From Ruminococcus sp. CAG:488 (GTDB taxonomy: Bacteria; Bacillota; Clostridia; Oscillospirales; Acutalibacteraceae): a stretch of DNA of 27,607 nucleotides. The position numbers and the translations under genes were made by a program. Location of the stretch: contig HF999647.1 in assembly GCA_000434055.1 (NCBI GenBank), positions 239,137 through 266,743 of the forward strand. Reading direction: 5' to 3'. Positions 17,601-24,396 of this stretch are shown here, piece after piece (the stretch's first letter is position 1; each line of letters starts with the position of its first letter). Under the pieces are notes generated by a model. It did no database searches. It was not told where the DNA came from and saw only the letters and a list, made by a program, of their open reading frames with translations.

Positions 17601-18218
17601 GGCAATGTAAACGTCGGTGCAATCGAGGAATATAAAGAGGTTTCCGAGCGTTACGAATTTATGAGCGCTCAGCTTGAGGACATTGAGAAATCAAGGGAGG
17701 AGCTGAACAGACTCATTACGGAGCTGACGAGCAAAATGGCGGAGCAGTTCAAGGCTCAGTTTGTACGTATCAACAGCTATTTCGGCGAAACTTTTGTTGA
17801 GCTTTTCGGCGGCGGCAAGGCAGAGCTTATTCTTGAAAATCCGAACGATGTGCTTGAATGTAACATTGAAATAAAGGTTCAGCCGCCGGGCAAGAATGTT
17901 CAAAATATTGACCTGCTTTCGGGCGGAGAAAAGGGATTGGCGGCTATTGCGCTTCTCTTCTCTATTCTCAAGGTTGCCCCGTCCCCGTTCTGTATTTTTG
18001 ACGAGGTGGAGGCTGCGCTTGATGATGTCAACGTTGCCCGTTATGCACGCTATGTTCGCCGCATGACGACAAATACGCAGTTTATTCTCATCACCCACAG
18101 ACGAGGCACAATGGAAGAAGCCGACGTTCTCTACGGCATCACGATGCAGGAGGAGGGCGTTTCAAAGATGCTCGAGCTTCAGACGGCGGATATGGCTAAG
18201 AAGCTCGGAATAAGTTAA
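14649..18218 (+). CDS. smc: Chromosome segregation ATPase SMC
   Basis: SMC with ScpA/ScpB forms the condensin-like complex that compacts and separates sister chromosomes. The 1189 residues show the expected design: Walker A G-P-N-G-S-G-K-S (31-38) in the N-terminal head, a coiled coil rich in Glu/Lys/Leu, a hinge region around 505-670 with G-G-S-M-T-G-G, a second coiled coil, then the ABC signature L-L-S-G-G-E-K-G (1089-1096) and Walker B F-C-I-F-D-E (D1118). It overlaps the radical SAM gene by 4 nt. ftsY, which commonly follows smc in Firmicutes, is absent here and replaced by a glycosidase gene 10 nt downstream. Confidence 0.97.
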   Translation: MRLKALEMQGFKSFPDKTVFNFNHGMTAVVGPNGSGKSNIADAVRWVLGEQSTKNLRGSKMEDVIFGGTKVRKPLGFAEVTLRLDNTDRTLNNDKDEVSVTRRYYRSGESEYMLNGQVVRLRDIHELFMDTGLGRDGYSLVSQGRIADLISSKSGQRRDMLEEAAGISHYRYRRNDANKKLDQAEENLVRLRDILSELESRVGPLKTQSEKAQKFLVLAKEKKELEIGLWLHTIDTSKVKLREQEDKLSIAQGQYDSIEASLSQIENETEEIIAKGQEITVKIDNIRNNSTSYEEKAVQLEGQISVEKNTILHNEQTIDRIKRDMSDASNSENSLKKEVEEAEAEINELLGEIEKKRKELDSAAASIADTKNETGEFSDRIAELSQKITALTQKVGEKRIEETTANSSIDEIKGRVSNIEGVLSTRNGYITELEEKRNACQAQLDKLNDTATEIMNAVSGYNLRVQSRQEKADKLKSAIDARGLDILQKKDKVRLLDDMEKNMEGYSGAVKAVVREAKGRALRGIHGPLSQLISVEDRYAVAVETALGAAIQNIVTDSENDAKRAINFLKEKKGGRATFLPLTSVKSKPFTEKGLDDCYGFVDMADKLLDYDGKYNEIIQSLLGRTAVAEDLDSAITMAKKYSYRFKIVTLDGQVVNAGGSMTGGSRGHNAGILSRSNEKDKLNSQIAKLVAEQEQDNEAYKKLSVELSSVKADLDASEADLKRTQEDVIRKESELALIEGKLDTANAALEELRREKKSASLRISDLEALKNEAQTEIDKLNKEMGSLQADLDVVTHGREKLEEKKEELAQTEARINLDILALEKDIEAKKEAVDLLNRRMASHEGRLDDLNDEIAVIENANKEIEIKIQELSKQAQELHELGASAKSDIETLITERTKCEARSAQLRSQERSKSAEREKISGELARLEERKAQMEQQLENAINKLFDEYQLTKSEAEALEIVIDDYQQAHRKLQEIKGKIRALGNVNVGAIEEYKEVSERYEFMSAQLEDIEKSREELNRLITELTSKMAEQFKAQFVRINSYFGETFVELFGGGKAELILENPNDVLECNIEIKVQPPGKNVQNIDLLSGGEKGLAAIALLFSILKVAPSPFCIFDEVEAALDDVNVARYARYVRRMTTNTQFILITHRRGTMEEADVLYGITMQEEGVSKMLELQTADMAKKLGIS

Positions 18219-18228
18219 GGAGCGGTCT

Positions 18229-20049
18229 ATGATTTTCAAACAATTTACCACCAATGAAATAAAGGCCACGGGTTGGCTCAGAAATCAGCTTGAAATTCAG
18301 GCGAAAGGACTTTCCGGCAATCTTGATAAGATGTGGAACAGTGTCAAGGAATCAAGCTGGATAGGCGGAAATGACGAGGGCTGGGAGAGAGTCCCTTATT
18401 GGCTCGACGGCTTTGTGCCGCTTGCTTACCTTCTTGACAATGACGACATGAAGGCTCGTGCGAAGAAATATGTTGACGCTATTCTTGAACGTCAGTGTGA
18501 GGATGGCTGGATCTGCCCGTGCGAAAAGGAAAAGCGTGTTAACTATGATATCTGGGCTTGCTTTATAATCTGCAAGGCACTTGTCGTATATGCCGATTGC
18601 TCGGGCGATGAGCGCATTGAAAACGCCGTCAGACAGGCGCTTCAAAATCTCAGTTCACACATGAACAGCCGAACTCTTTTTGATTGGGGGGCGGCTCGCT
18701 GGTTCGAGTGTCTTATACCGATTCTTTGGCTTCGCGAAAGAAAGCCTGAGGATTGGCAGCTTGACCTTGTTGACAAGCTCTACATACAGGGCATTGACTA
18801 TAAAAAAATGTTTAAATCATGGCGCTATGCCGAAAGACGTGAAAATTGGAGCTATCTAAATCATGTTGTCAACATTGCAATGATGCTCAAGGGTGAAGCG
18901 CTGATGACCGAATTCATCGGTGGTGATCCTAACGAATTTGCAAAGCAGGCGATGGAAATTCTTTTGCGTGACCATGGCATGGCATGCGGACATTTTTCGG
19001 GCGACGAATGTTTGAGCGGAACAAGTCCCATTCACGGCTCGGAGTGCTGTTCAGTTGCCGAAGCGATGTATTCATATGAATGGCTTATTGCGCTGACAGG
19101 GGACAGCTACTGGTCTGAGCGCTTGGAAAAGACCGCTTTCAATGCTTTCCCTGCGACTGTCAGCCCCGATATGTGGACTCATCAGTATGATCAGTTAACA
19201 AATCAGGTTCAGTGTTCTCGTTTTCCGAACGGTAAGCAACCGTTTAACACGAACGGCGAGGAGTCGCATATTTTCGGGCTGGAACCGAATTTCGGATGTT
19301 GCACCGCAAACTTCAATCAGGCTTTCCCGAAGCTCGCTATGAGCACGATGATGAAAACGGAAAACGGTATTGCGATATGCGCGGTCGCACCGAGCAAAGT
19401 TGAAACAGAGATTGACGGCGCAAAGCTTGCCGTTGAGATAATCACAAACTATCCGTTCGAGGACGGATATAAAATCAAGGTCAATTCAGCAACTCATGGC
19501 GCTCGTGAAATACTTGTCCGTATTCCCGAAAAAGCTGTCGGCGCAAAAATTGACGGCAAAGAGGTCGGCAATGGATTTGTAAAAATTACTCGTGATTTCT
19601 TCGGCGAGAGCGTTATCGACGTTCACTTTGATTTTAATATTGAGCTGACGGAGCGTCCGAGCGGACTTTTCTGTGCCGAACGAGGAAATCTTGTTTTCTC
19701 ACTTCCGATCGGTGAGAGATGGGAGAAAAAAGAGTATGTCCGTGACGGCGTTGAGAGAAAATTCCCGTACTGCGACTATGAAATTTTCCCGACCACGGAT
19801 TGGAATTACGGCTTTGCCGACAAGAAATTCACCGTTGAATTCGGCGAGGTAGGCGATGTTCCGTTCTCACCAGACGGAGCACCGATAAAGCTTAAAGCGA
19901 AAATGGCACATGTCGATTGGGAGATGAACGACGGCAGATGCGAGGAGCTTCCGGAGAGCAAAAAGTCAATTGGTGAACCGATTGAAACGGAGCTCATTCC
20001 GTACGGCTGTACAAATCTTCGCATGACAGAGATGCCGATAACAGAATAA
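18229..20049 (+). CDS. GH127-like glycosidase (DUF1680; beta-L-arabinofuranosidase family)
   Basis: The 606-residue protein has an N-terminal (alpha/alpha) barrel and C-terminal beta-rich domains. The best match I recognise is GH127/DUF1680, whose characterised members remove beta-L-arabinofuranose from plant glycans. The zinc-binding set known from that family appears as E272-C273-C274 and a C357-C358 pair. The G-D-E at 258-260 is a probable acid/base region, by inference. No signal peptide is visible, so it probably acts in the cytoplasm on imported oligosaccharides. AAGGAG overlaps the smc stop, with a 10-nt gap, so it appears to ride on the smc transcript. Substrate is uncertain, since DUF1680 relatives have several specificities. 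Confidence 0.8.
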   Translation: MIFKQFTTNEIKATGWLRNQLEIQAKGLSGNLDKMWNSVKESSWIGGNDEGWERVPYWLDGFVPLAYLLDNDDMKARAKKYVDAILERQCEDGWICPCEKEKRVNYDIWACFIICKALVVYADCSGDERIENAVRQALQNLSSHMNSRTLFDWGAARWFECLIPILWLRERKPEDWQLDLVDKLYIQGIDYKKMFKSWRYAERRENWSYLNHVVNIAMMLKGEALMTEFIGGDPNEFAKQAMEILLRDHGMACGHFSGDECLSGTSPIHGSECCSVAEAMYSYEWLIALTGDSYWSERLEKTAFNAFPATVSPDMWTHQYDQLTNQVQCSRFPNGKQPFNTNGEESHIFGLEPNFGCCTANFNQAFPKLAMSTMMKTENGIAICAVAPSKVETEIDGAKLAVEIITNYPFEDGYKIKVNSATHGAREILVRIPEKAVGAKIDGKEVGNGFVKITRDFFGESVIDVHFDFNIELTERPSGLFCAERGNLVFSLPIGERWEKKEYVRDGVERKFPYCDYEIFPTTDWNYGFADKKFTVEFGEVGDVPFSPDGAPIKLKAKMAHVDWEMNDGRCEELPESKKSIGEPIETELIPYGCTNLRMTEMPITE

Positions 20050-20055
20050 AATTAC

Positions 20056-20105
20056 GGCTGTCAAATTCGGCGCATAAGCGTTGCCCGAAATTGACAGCCT
20101 TTTTT
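20056..20105 (+). terminator. Strong terminator after the 7562-20049 run
   Basis: GGCTGTCAA-x-TTCGG (20056-20070) pairs with CCGAA-x-TTGACAGCC (20085-20099), with one A/A mismatch and a 14-nt loop, followed by six Ts. It marks the end of the eight-gene plus-strand run and separates it from the converging membrane-protein gene. Confidence 0.93.
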
Positions 20106-20131
20106 ACTGCATATTGAAAAAATAATATTGA

Positions 20132-21700
20132 TTACTTGTTCTGCGAATATTTTTCGTGAAGCTTAAGCGGATAAGTTGCATCCTTGAATTCCCAATGCTC
20201 AAGTCCGTATTTGACTGCGGCAACGGGCGGCAGGCTCGTTATCTCCTTGTATTCGTCTGCTTTTTCCCATTCGTCCGATGGGATAACGTTGAAGCTCATT
20301 TGAACACTGCTTCCGAAAAGGCACGGGTCAATCTGACCGAGCGCCGTCTCCTGAGCGAGACGGCCGTGCGCGAGATATGGCACATCGGCACTGCTGTCAG
20401 TCACACTTTTTTGTGCGAGATAGTCGGCTCTGTAGGCATATGAATCAAAGTTATGCGCCGTGAGCGTGAGCATAACGCAGCAATATGCGATAAATGCAAC
20501 GGGAGCGGCAATGTTTATTATACGCTTCACTTTTTTTTCTACTCCGATTTCTTTTGTTAAGTACAAAGCGTAGCAGAAAAGGATAGCAAAGGTGGTAAAA
20601 AATGTTCTGTCACCCCTGTGATTTACTATTGTCATCGGAGCGACTGCACTGCCGAGCAAAATGACGGCCATGATAACCGAGGCTATCAATTTTTTTTGCT
20701 TTGAGAGAATTGAAACAATCAAAGCGGCGATCAAATAGACTGCCTCAAGCGGCAAATATAATGCTGCCAGCTCGTTTGCTTTTTGTGCAAAAATCAAAGC
20801 AAAAACGCATGTTAGCGGAAAGACTGCGAGAATTGCGGCCAGAACAAATTTTATAATTTTGCTCGTTTTGCACTGTTTGTATAGCACATAAATGAGAGCG
20901 GCGGAAATTATAACATAAAGAAGAGCATATTGATTTGCCAAAAGAGCAAAGCTCCTCAGCGTTGATGTTATATTGAAAATCAAAGAGTCCGTTTCAACAT
21001 AACCTCTGTAATAGTCAAGCTTTTCTTTGGTGTCGGTCACTCTCGGAATGAGATACATTATCAATGTGCCGATTGCCGTAAAAATCAGATTCATAATGCT
21101 TGCCGCAGACGCTTTTTTATTGCTTATAAAGTCTCCGGCAATAATCAGTACTGCAACACAGAGCATAACGATAGTCGTGTTCTCACTGAAAAGACATACC
21201 CCGATTGACGAAAAGGCGAGCGGAATATAAATAAAGCGTGAACCGCTTGATTTCAGTTTTTTTATAAAAATCCCCGACATTAACGCAAATGAGAGCGGAA
21301 CAACATAGTTGCAGAATGCGGCAATCATGTTGTATGCCTCACGAATCAGGCCGACGGCAGGGAACGCAATCAATACAGCAATCGGAAATATCGCTTTTTT
21401 GTTTCCGTCAAAAAATAATTTATTTGCAAGGAAAACAATCAGTGTCAGGAAAAATGCCGTGACGAAAATCGCTGCCGTGAAATGATGCGAATAATAAAAG
21501 CCAAGCACATTGCCTAAAAACCTGCCATTGCCGTAAAGCAGCGCCTCACGCAAGATGCTGACAAAATCACCTTTGAAATCTCTTGTGAAAAGCAGAACGT
21601 CATACTGCGGATAGGTGAACATATATGACAGTGCAAAGCCTATGAAGATTATGATATATTGAACAGAAGAAAGAATAACGGACTTTTTAGCAGCCTTCAT
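20132..21700 (-). CDS. Large multi-pass membrane protein, possibly a glycan-related transporter or transferase
   Basis: The 522-residue protein has about 10-12 hydrophobic segments spread over residues 8-420, then a soluble tail of about 100 residues. An early loop contains R-D-F-K-G-D-F and Y-G-N-G-R-F-L-G-N. This layout resembles uncharacterised polytopic proteins of the DUF6056/GT-C kind found near surface glycan genes, but I see no decisive catalytic motif. The ATG has GGGAG about 9 nt upstream. It lies 80 nt after rplA, beyond a two-way terminator, with no clear promoter of its own, so its expression is unclear. Function unknown. Confidence 0.75.
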   Translation of the reverse strand: MKAAKKSVILSSVQYIIIFIGFALSYMFTYPQYDVLLFTRDFKGDFVSILREALLYGNGRFLGNVLGFYYSHHFTAAIFVTAFFLTLIVFLANKLFFDGNKKAIFPIAVLIAFPAVGLIREAYNMIAAFCNYVVPLSFALMSGIFIKKLKSSGSRFIYIPLAFSSIGVCLFSENTTIVMLCVAVLIIAGDFISNKKASAASIMNLIFTAIGTLIMYLIPRVTDTKEKLDYYRGYVETDSLIFNITSTLRSFALLANQYALLYVIISAALIYVLYKQCKTSKIIKFVLAAILAVFPLTCVFALIFAQKANELAALYLPLEAVYLIAALIVSILSKQKKLIASVIMAVILLGSAVAPMTIVNHRGDRTFFTTFAILFCYALYLTKEIGVEKKVKRIINIAAPVAFIAYCCVMLTLTAHNFDSYAYRADYLAQKSVTDSSADVPYLAHGRLAQETALGQIDPCLFGSSVQMSFNVIPSDEWEKADEYKEITSLPPVAAVKYGLEHWEFKDATYPLKLHEKYSQNK

Positions 21701-21736
21701 TTACTTCACTCCCGTAACTCTCGAATTTAATAAAAC

Positions 21737-21775
21737 AAAAAAGGTCAGACGCAATGCCCGACCTTTTTATTTTGT
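21737..21775. terminator. Terminator after rplA, usable on both strands
   Basis: AAGGTC (21741-21746) with flanking A's pairs with GACCTT (21760-21765). T-rich tails occur on both strands. On the minus strand the tail after GACC is TTTTTTGTTTTATT. It ends the rpmG-to-rplA operon. Confidence 0.85.
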
Positions 21776-21780
21776 TTGAA

Positions 21781-22503
21781 TTATTCAGCAATAACAGCCT
21801 TTGCAGGGTTGATGCGTACGCCGGGGCCCATTGTTGTAGCAACAACGCAGCTTCTGATGTACTGACCCTTTGATGAAGCCGGCTTTGCCTTGTTGATAGC
21901 GTCAAGGAGAGTCTTGTAGTTCTCCTGAAGCTTCTCAGCACCGAACGAAACCTTACCGATCGGGCAGTGGATAATGTTTGTCTTGTCAAGACGGTACTCA
22001 ATCTTACCGGCTTTAGCCTCTTCGACAGCCTTAGCAACGTCAGGAGTAACCGTGCCTGCCTTCGGTGACGGCATAAGTCCACGAGGACCGAGAACCTTAC
22101 CGAGACGACCGACAAGACCCATCATGTTGGGAGCTGCGATAGCGACGTCGAAATCAAGGAAGCCTTCGCCCTGAATCTTAGCAACAAGATCCTCGGCGCC
22201 GACGATTTCTGCACCTGCAGCAGCTATTTCTGCACCTGCAGCAGCTGCTGCGTCTGCTGCGTCGCCCTTAGCGAAAACAGCAACTCTTACCTTCTTACCT
22301 GTACCGTTCGGAAGAACGACAGCACCACGAACCTGCTGGTCAGCGTGACGAGAGTCAACACCGAGACGAACGTGGATTTCAACAGTTTCATCAAACTTAG
22401 CGGAAGAAGTCTTGACTGCGAGATCAAGAGCCTCAGCCGGATCATAAAGCGTAGCTCTGTCAACGAGCTTTGCGCTCTCTAAATATTTCTTACCGTGTTT
22501 CAT
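21781..22503 (-). CDS. rplA: Ribosomal protein L1
   Basis: L1 forms the mobile stalk of the large subunit that guides deacylated tRNA out of the E site, and it represses its own mRNA in several bacteria. At 240 residues it is slightly long (about 230 is usual). The conserved G-R-L-G-K-V-L-G-P-R-G-L-M-P and T-M-G-P-G-V segments are present. Residues 87-93 and 94-100 are an exact repeat, A-A-A-G-A-E-I twice, from a perfect 21-bp tandem duplication at 22205-22246, in frame. GGGAGG lies 9 nt ahead of the ATG. A likely L1-binding element (22524-22550) precedes it. The gene ends the operon; rplJ and rplL are not here. Confidence 0.96.
   Translation of the reverse strand: MKHGKKYLESAKLVDRATLYDPAEALDLAVKTSSAKFDETVEIHVRLGVDSRHADQQVRGAVVLPNGTGKKVRVAVFAKGDAADAAAAAGAEIAAAGAEIVGAEDLVAKIQGEGFLDFDVAIAAPNMMGLVGRLGKVLGPRGLMPSPKAGTVTPDVAKAVEEAKAGKIEYRLDKTNIIHCPIGKVSFGAEKLQENYKTLLDAINKAKPASSKGQYIRSCVVATTMGPGVRINPAKAVIAE
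22205..22246 (-). repeat. Perfect 21-bp tandem duplication inside rplA
   Basis: Copies at 22205-22225 and 22226-22246 are identical. They keep the frame and add seven residues to L1. The unit is GC-rich and contains GCTGC/GCAGC motifs, which suggests replication slippage. Confidence 0.95.
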
Positions 22504-22523
22504 AAGATATTCCTCCCATTATA

Positions 22524-22550
22524 GTGGTTAAATCGGATTTTACCTCCCAC
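22524..22550 (-). promoter_or_regulatory. L1-stalk-like RNA element before rplA
   Basis: Reading the minus strand: GTGG, internal GA, GG, a 6-nt loop, CC, GATTTAA, CCAC. This matches the architecture of the L1-binding part of 23S rRNA helix 76-77 (GUGG-GA-GG ... CC-GAC...-CCAC). It sits about 10 nt after the rplK stop and 7 nt before the GGGAGG of rplA, where L1 binding could block translation. Inferred from shape and position. Confidence 0.68.
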
Positions 22551-22559
22551 GCGGGAGCA

Positions 22560-22985
22560 TCAGTCTACAACAGTAACGCCCATGCTGCGTGCAGTACCGG
22601 CGATCATTGACATTGCTGTTTCGATCGTTGCTGCATTCAAATCAGGCATCTTCTGTTCAGCGATTTTTCTAACCTGCTCACTTGTGATTGTGGCAACCTT
22701 TGTCTTGTTAGGCACACCTGAACCGCTCTCGATTCCGCAAGCCTTCTTGATAAGAACTGCGGCGGGCGGTGTCTTTGTAACGAAAGTAAAAGTACGGTCT
22801 GCATAAACCGTGATAACAACGGGGATGATAAGACCTGCGTCGTTCTTTGTACGCTCGTTGAATTCTTTTGTGAATGCCATAATGTTAACGCCGTGCTGTC
22901 CGAGTGCCGGACCAACGGGCGGAGCCGGTGTTGCTTTGCCGGCAGGGATCTGAAGCTTAATAAAGCCTACTACCTTCTGAGCCAT
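22560..22985 (-). CDS. rplK: Ribosomal protein L11
   Basis: L11 sits in the GTPase-associated centre of the large subunit and is needed for RelA activation and class-I termination. The 141-residue product has the standard P-P-V-G-P-A-L-G-Q-H-G-V-N-I motif and the C-terminal G-T-A-R-S-M-G-V-T-V. The frame runs on upstream to 23093, but the M-A-Q start at 22985 is preceded by GGAGG 8 nt away and matches the family N-terminus. It lies between nusG and rplA in the minus-strand operon, with an L1-stalk-like element in the leader segment before it. Confidence 0.97.
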   Translation of the reverse strand: MAQKVVGFIKLQIPAGKATPAPPVGPALGQHGVNIMAFTKEFNERTKNDAGLIIPVVITVYADRTFTFVTKTPPAAVLIKKACGIESGSGVPNKTKVATITSEQVRKIAEQKMPDLNAATIETAMSMIAGTARSMGVTVVD

Positions 22986-23006
22986 TTCTTGCACCTCCAA
23001 AATAAT

Positions 23007-23050
23007 GTGGTTCGTCGGAGCAATTTGATTGAAATTTTTGCTCCTCCCAC
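23007..23050 (-). promoter_or_regulatory. L1-stalk-like RNA element before rplK
   Basis: On the minus strand: GTGG, GA, GGAGCAA, a 14-nt loop, TTGCTCC, GACGAA, CCAC. The outer GTGG/CCAC and inner GGAGCAA/TTGCTCC stems flank an internal loop of GA opposite GACGAA, close to the 23S rRNA L1 site (GA opposite GAC...). It ends 21 nt before the rplK start, with the GGAGG site of rplK between them. By analogy with E. coli, where L1 represses rplKA, this is a plausible L1 target. Inferred. Confidence 0.75.
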
Positions 23051-23053
23051 AAC

Positions 23054-23067
23054 GGAGCCGAAGCTCC
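23054..23067 (-). other. cUUCGg hairpin in the nusG-rplK gap
   Basis: On the minus strand GGAGC-TTCG-GCTCC forms a five-pair stem with a UUCG tetraloop. It lies 3 nt before the L1-stalk-like element, and its GGAGC and GCTCC arms are the same sequences as in that element's inner stem, so alternative pairings between the two are possible. Confidence 0.6.
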
Positions 23068-23120
23068 ATGCCCCATCGGGACATATAAATCAAGCCTTTC
23101 AGCTCAATTATCTTGTTTCA

Positions 23121-23681
23121 TCAGTCGGAAATCGGTTCAACCTGATCAAGCTCAAGCTCAACCAGAGTCTCCTTACCGAACAATGCGGAAACCGTAACCT
23201 TAACCTTATTATTGTCAAGGTCAATTTCCTCTACCTTACCGGTGAAGCCTTCAAAGATTTCATCGGTGATGTTGACTGTATCGCCAACCTCATACTTGAC
23301 TTCAACGACCTTCTTTTCAACGCCGAGTCTGTAGACTTCTTCCTCTGTCAGGGGAATGGGCTTGCCCTCGGGACCTACGAAGCCCGTCGCACCTCTTGTG
23401 TTGCGGATAACGAGCCACGCTTCATCGCTGATTTTCGGCATATCGTTTTCATCAAGGAAAGTTGCAATTTTAACCATAACGTAACCCGGGAAGAGCTTTC
23501 GCTCAACCTCGCGGGTCTTACCGTCCTCACGAACTTCGACGACGGTTTCGGTAGGAATCTTGACCTCAAAGATCTCATCCTGCATTTTGCGGTTTTCGGC
23601 AGCTTTCAAAACGTTTGTGGCTACTTTGTTTTCGTAGCCCGAGTAGGTATGAACAACATACCATCTGGCATCATTTGACAT
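23121..23681 (-). CDS. nusG: Transcription antitermination factor NusG
   Basis: NusG binds the RNA polymerase clamp and couples transcription to translation or pausing. The 186 residues hold the NGN domain with W-Y-V-V-H-T-Y-S-G-Y-E near the N-terminus, K-L-F-P-G-Y-V-M-V-K and N-T-R-G-A-T-G-F-V-G, and a C-terminal KOW domain (about 130-186) with G-D-T-V and E-G-F-T-G-K-V. GGAGG precedes the ATG by 8 nt. It is co-transcribed with secE upstream and rplK downstream. The roughly 135-nt gap to rplK holds a UUCG hairpin and an L1-stalk-like element. Confidence 0.97.
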   Translation of the reverse strand: MSNDARWYVVHTYSGYENKVATNVLKAAENRKMQDEIFEVKIPTETVVEVREDGKTREVERKLFPGYVMVKIATFLDENDMPKISDEAWLVIRNTRGATGFVGPEGKPIPLTEEEVYRLGVEKKVVEVKYEVGDTVNITDEIFEGFTGKVEEIDLDNNKVKVTVSALFGKETLVELELDQVEPISD

Positions 23682-23705
23682 TGCCGTTCCTCCGTCTCGC
23701 TGAAA

Positions 23706-24107
23706 TTATTGAGCCGCTGTTGTGCTGCTGTCGGTCACTACGTTGATTCCGGCCGTTGTGGTTTCCGTTTTGGAAGCGGTCGTGGTCTCGGCAACAGTTG
23801 TAGTTGTGCGGTTCTCTGCGACAGTACGAAGTCCGCTGATGCCCTTAGTTAATCCGAGGTCAACAAGGAATACGAGTACGCCGACGATTGCTATGCAAAC
23901 GATGGTAACAACGGTTCCCTTGAGGACTTCCTTTGCACTGGGCCATGTGATCTTCTTGAGATCGCCCTTGCTGTTCTTGAAGAAATTCTTTATGGCTTTG
24001 CCCATACGCACGAAAACATTGGGCTTATTACTCGGCTTCTTTGAAGTCTTTTCTTTTTCAGCCTTTGCGATTTTCTTTGCAGCTTCGGAACTCTCTTTCT
24101 TTGCCAT
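23706..24107 (-). CDS. secE: Preprotein translocase subunit SecE with a threonine-rich tail
   Basis: SecE clamps the SecY channel and is essential for protein export. The core is clear: an amphipathic helix and the K-K-I-T-W-P-S motif (51-57), then one transmembrane helix (about 64-86). The N-terminus has a Lys/Ser/Glu-rich extension of about 35 residues. Unusually, residues 101-133 form a tail with 14 Thr in 33 residues. It would lie outside the membrane, where most bacterial SecE proteins simply end. Such Thr-rich stretches resemble linkers in secreted clostridial proteins. AAGGAG lies ahead of the ATG. It sits 18 nt after rpmG and 24 nt before nusG. Confidence 0.9.
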   Translation of the reverse strand: MAKKESSEAAKKIAKAEKEKTSKKPSNKPNVFVRMGKAIKNFFKNSKGDLKKITWPSAKEVLKGTVVTIVCIAIVGVLVFLVDLGLTKGISGLRTVAENRTTTTVAETTTASKTETTTAGINVVTDSSTTAAQ

Positions 24108-24125
24108 AACAGTTCTCCTTCCGGC

Positions 24126-24275
24126 TTACTTCGTCTCTTTGTGGAGAGTATGCTTCTTGCAGAATCTGCAATACTTGTTCATCTCCAACCTGTCGGGTGT
24201 GTTTTTCTTGTTTTTCATTGTGTCGTAATTGCGCTGCTTACATTCTGTGCAAGCGAGTGTAACCTTAACTCTCAT
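24126..24275 (-). CDS. rpmG: Ribosomal protein L33
   Basis: A 49-residue protein of the large subunit. It opens M-R-V-K-V-T-L-A-C-T-E-C and carries two CxxC pairs (C9-x2-C12 and C36-x2-C39), a zinc-binding form of bL33. The pattern N-Y-D-T-M-K-N-K-K-N-T-P-D-R-L is the family core. It is the first gene of the minus-strand operon and is preceded by GGAGG and a structured leader of about 115 nt. rpmG just upstream of secE-nusG is a common order. Confidence 0.96.
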   Translation of the reverse strand: MRVKVTLACTECKQRNYDTMKNKKNTPDRLEMNKYCRFCKKHTLHKETK

Positions 24276-24390
24276 TTCGGCACCTCCATTTAACCGGTTT
24301 GTCCGGGATTTTAAGCCTCCCTCATGTGGGAACCTACACCCTGTAAGTTCCTAAAAGAGGGCACAAAAAAAGAACCCTCTTTAAAGAGGT
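24276..24390 (-). promoter_or_regulatory. Structured leader of rpmG-secE-nusG-rplK-rplA
   Basis: The roughly 115-nt 5' region contains a nested hairpin on the minus strand. CCCTC (24361-24357) pairs with GAGGG (24323-24319), flanking a 5x5 internal loop, and an inner 10-bp stem, 24351-24342 with 24338-24329, closes a GGG loop. One inner pair is a G-U on this strand and a mismatch on the other, so the RNA read is the minus strand. A second possible pairing of GGGA with TCCC (around 24301-24321) uses part of the outer stem, and a CCGG/CCGG hairpin follows. A regulatory role is inferred; no known leader class is assigned. Confidence 0.6.
24365..24389 (-). terminator. Early hairpin with U7 tail
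   Basis: On the minus strand the palindrome CCTCTTTAAAGAGG (24389-24376) is followed by GTTC and seven Ts (24371-24365). It looks like an intrinsic terminator but lies at the very 5' end of the transcript from the rpmG promoter. It would fit better as the end of an RNA from the orphan promoter at 24567-24596, about 195 nt upstream. Confidence 0.55.
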
Positions 24391-24396
24391 ACAGTT

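Noticed and set aside
22986..23093. An N-terminal extension of L11
   Set aside because: The true ATG at 22985 has GGAGG and the family N-terminus; the extension covers the L1-like element.
22893..23678. A 261-residue plus-strand frame
   Set aside because: It is antisense to nusG and rplK, both certain genes.
24295..24325. A third L1-stalk mimic in the rpmG leader
   Set aside because: GGGAGG is present, but the outer GTGG/CCAC stem and the GAC-type loop are missing.
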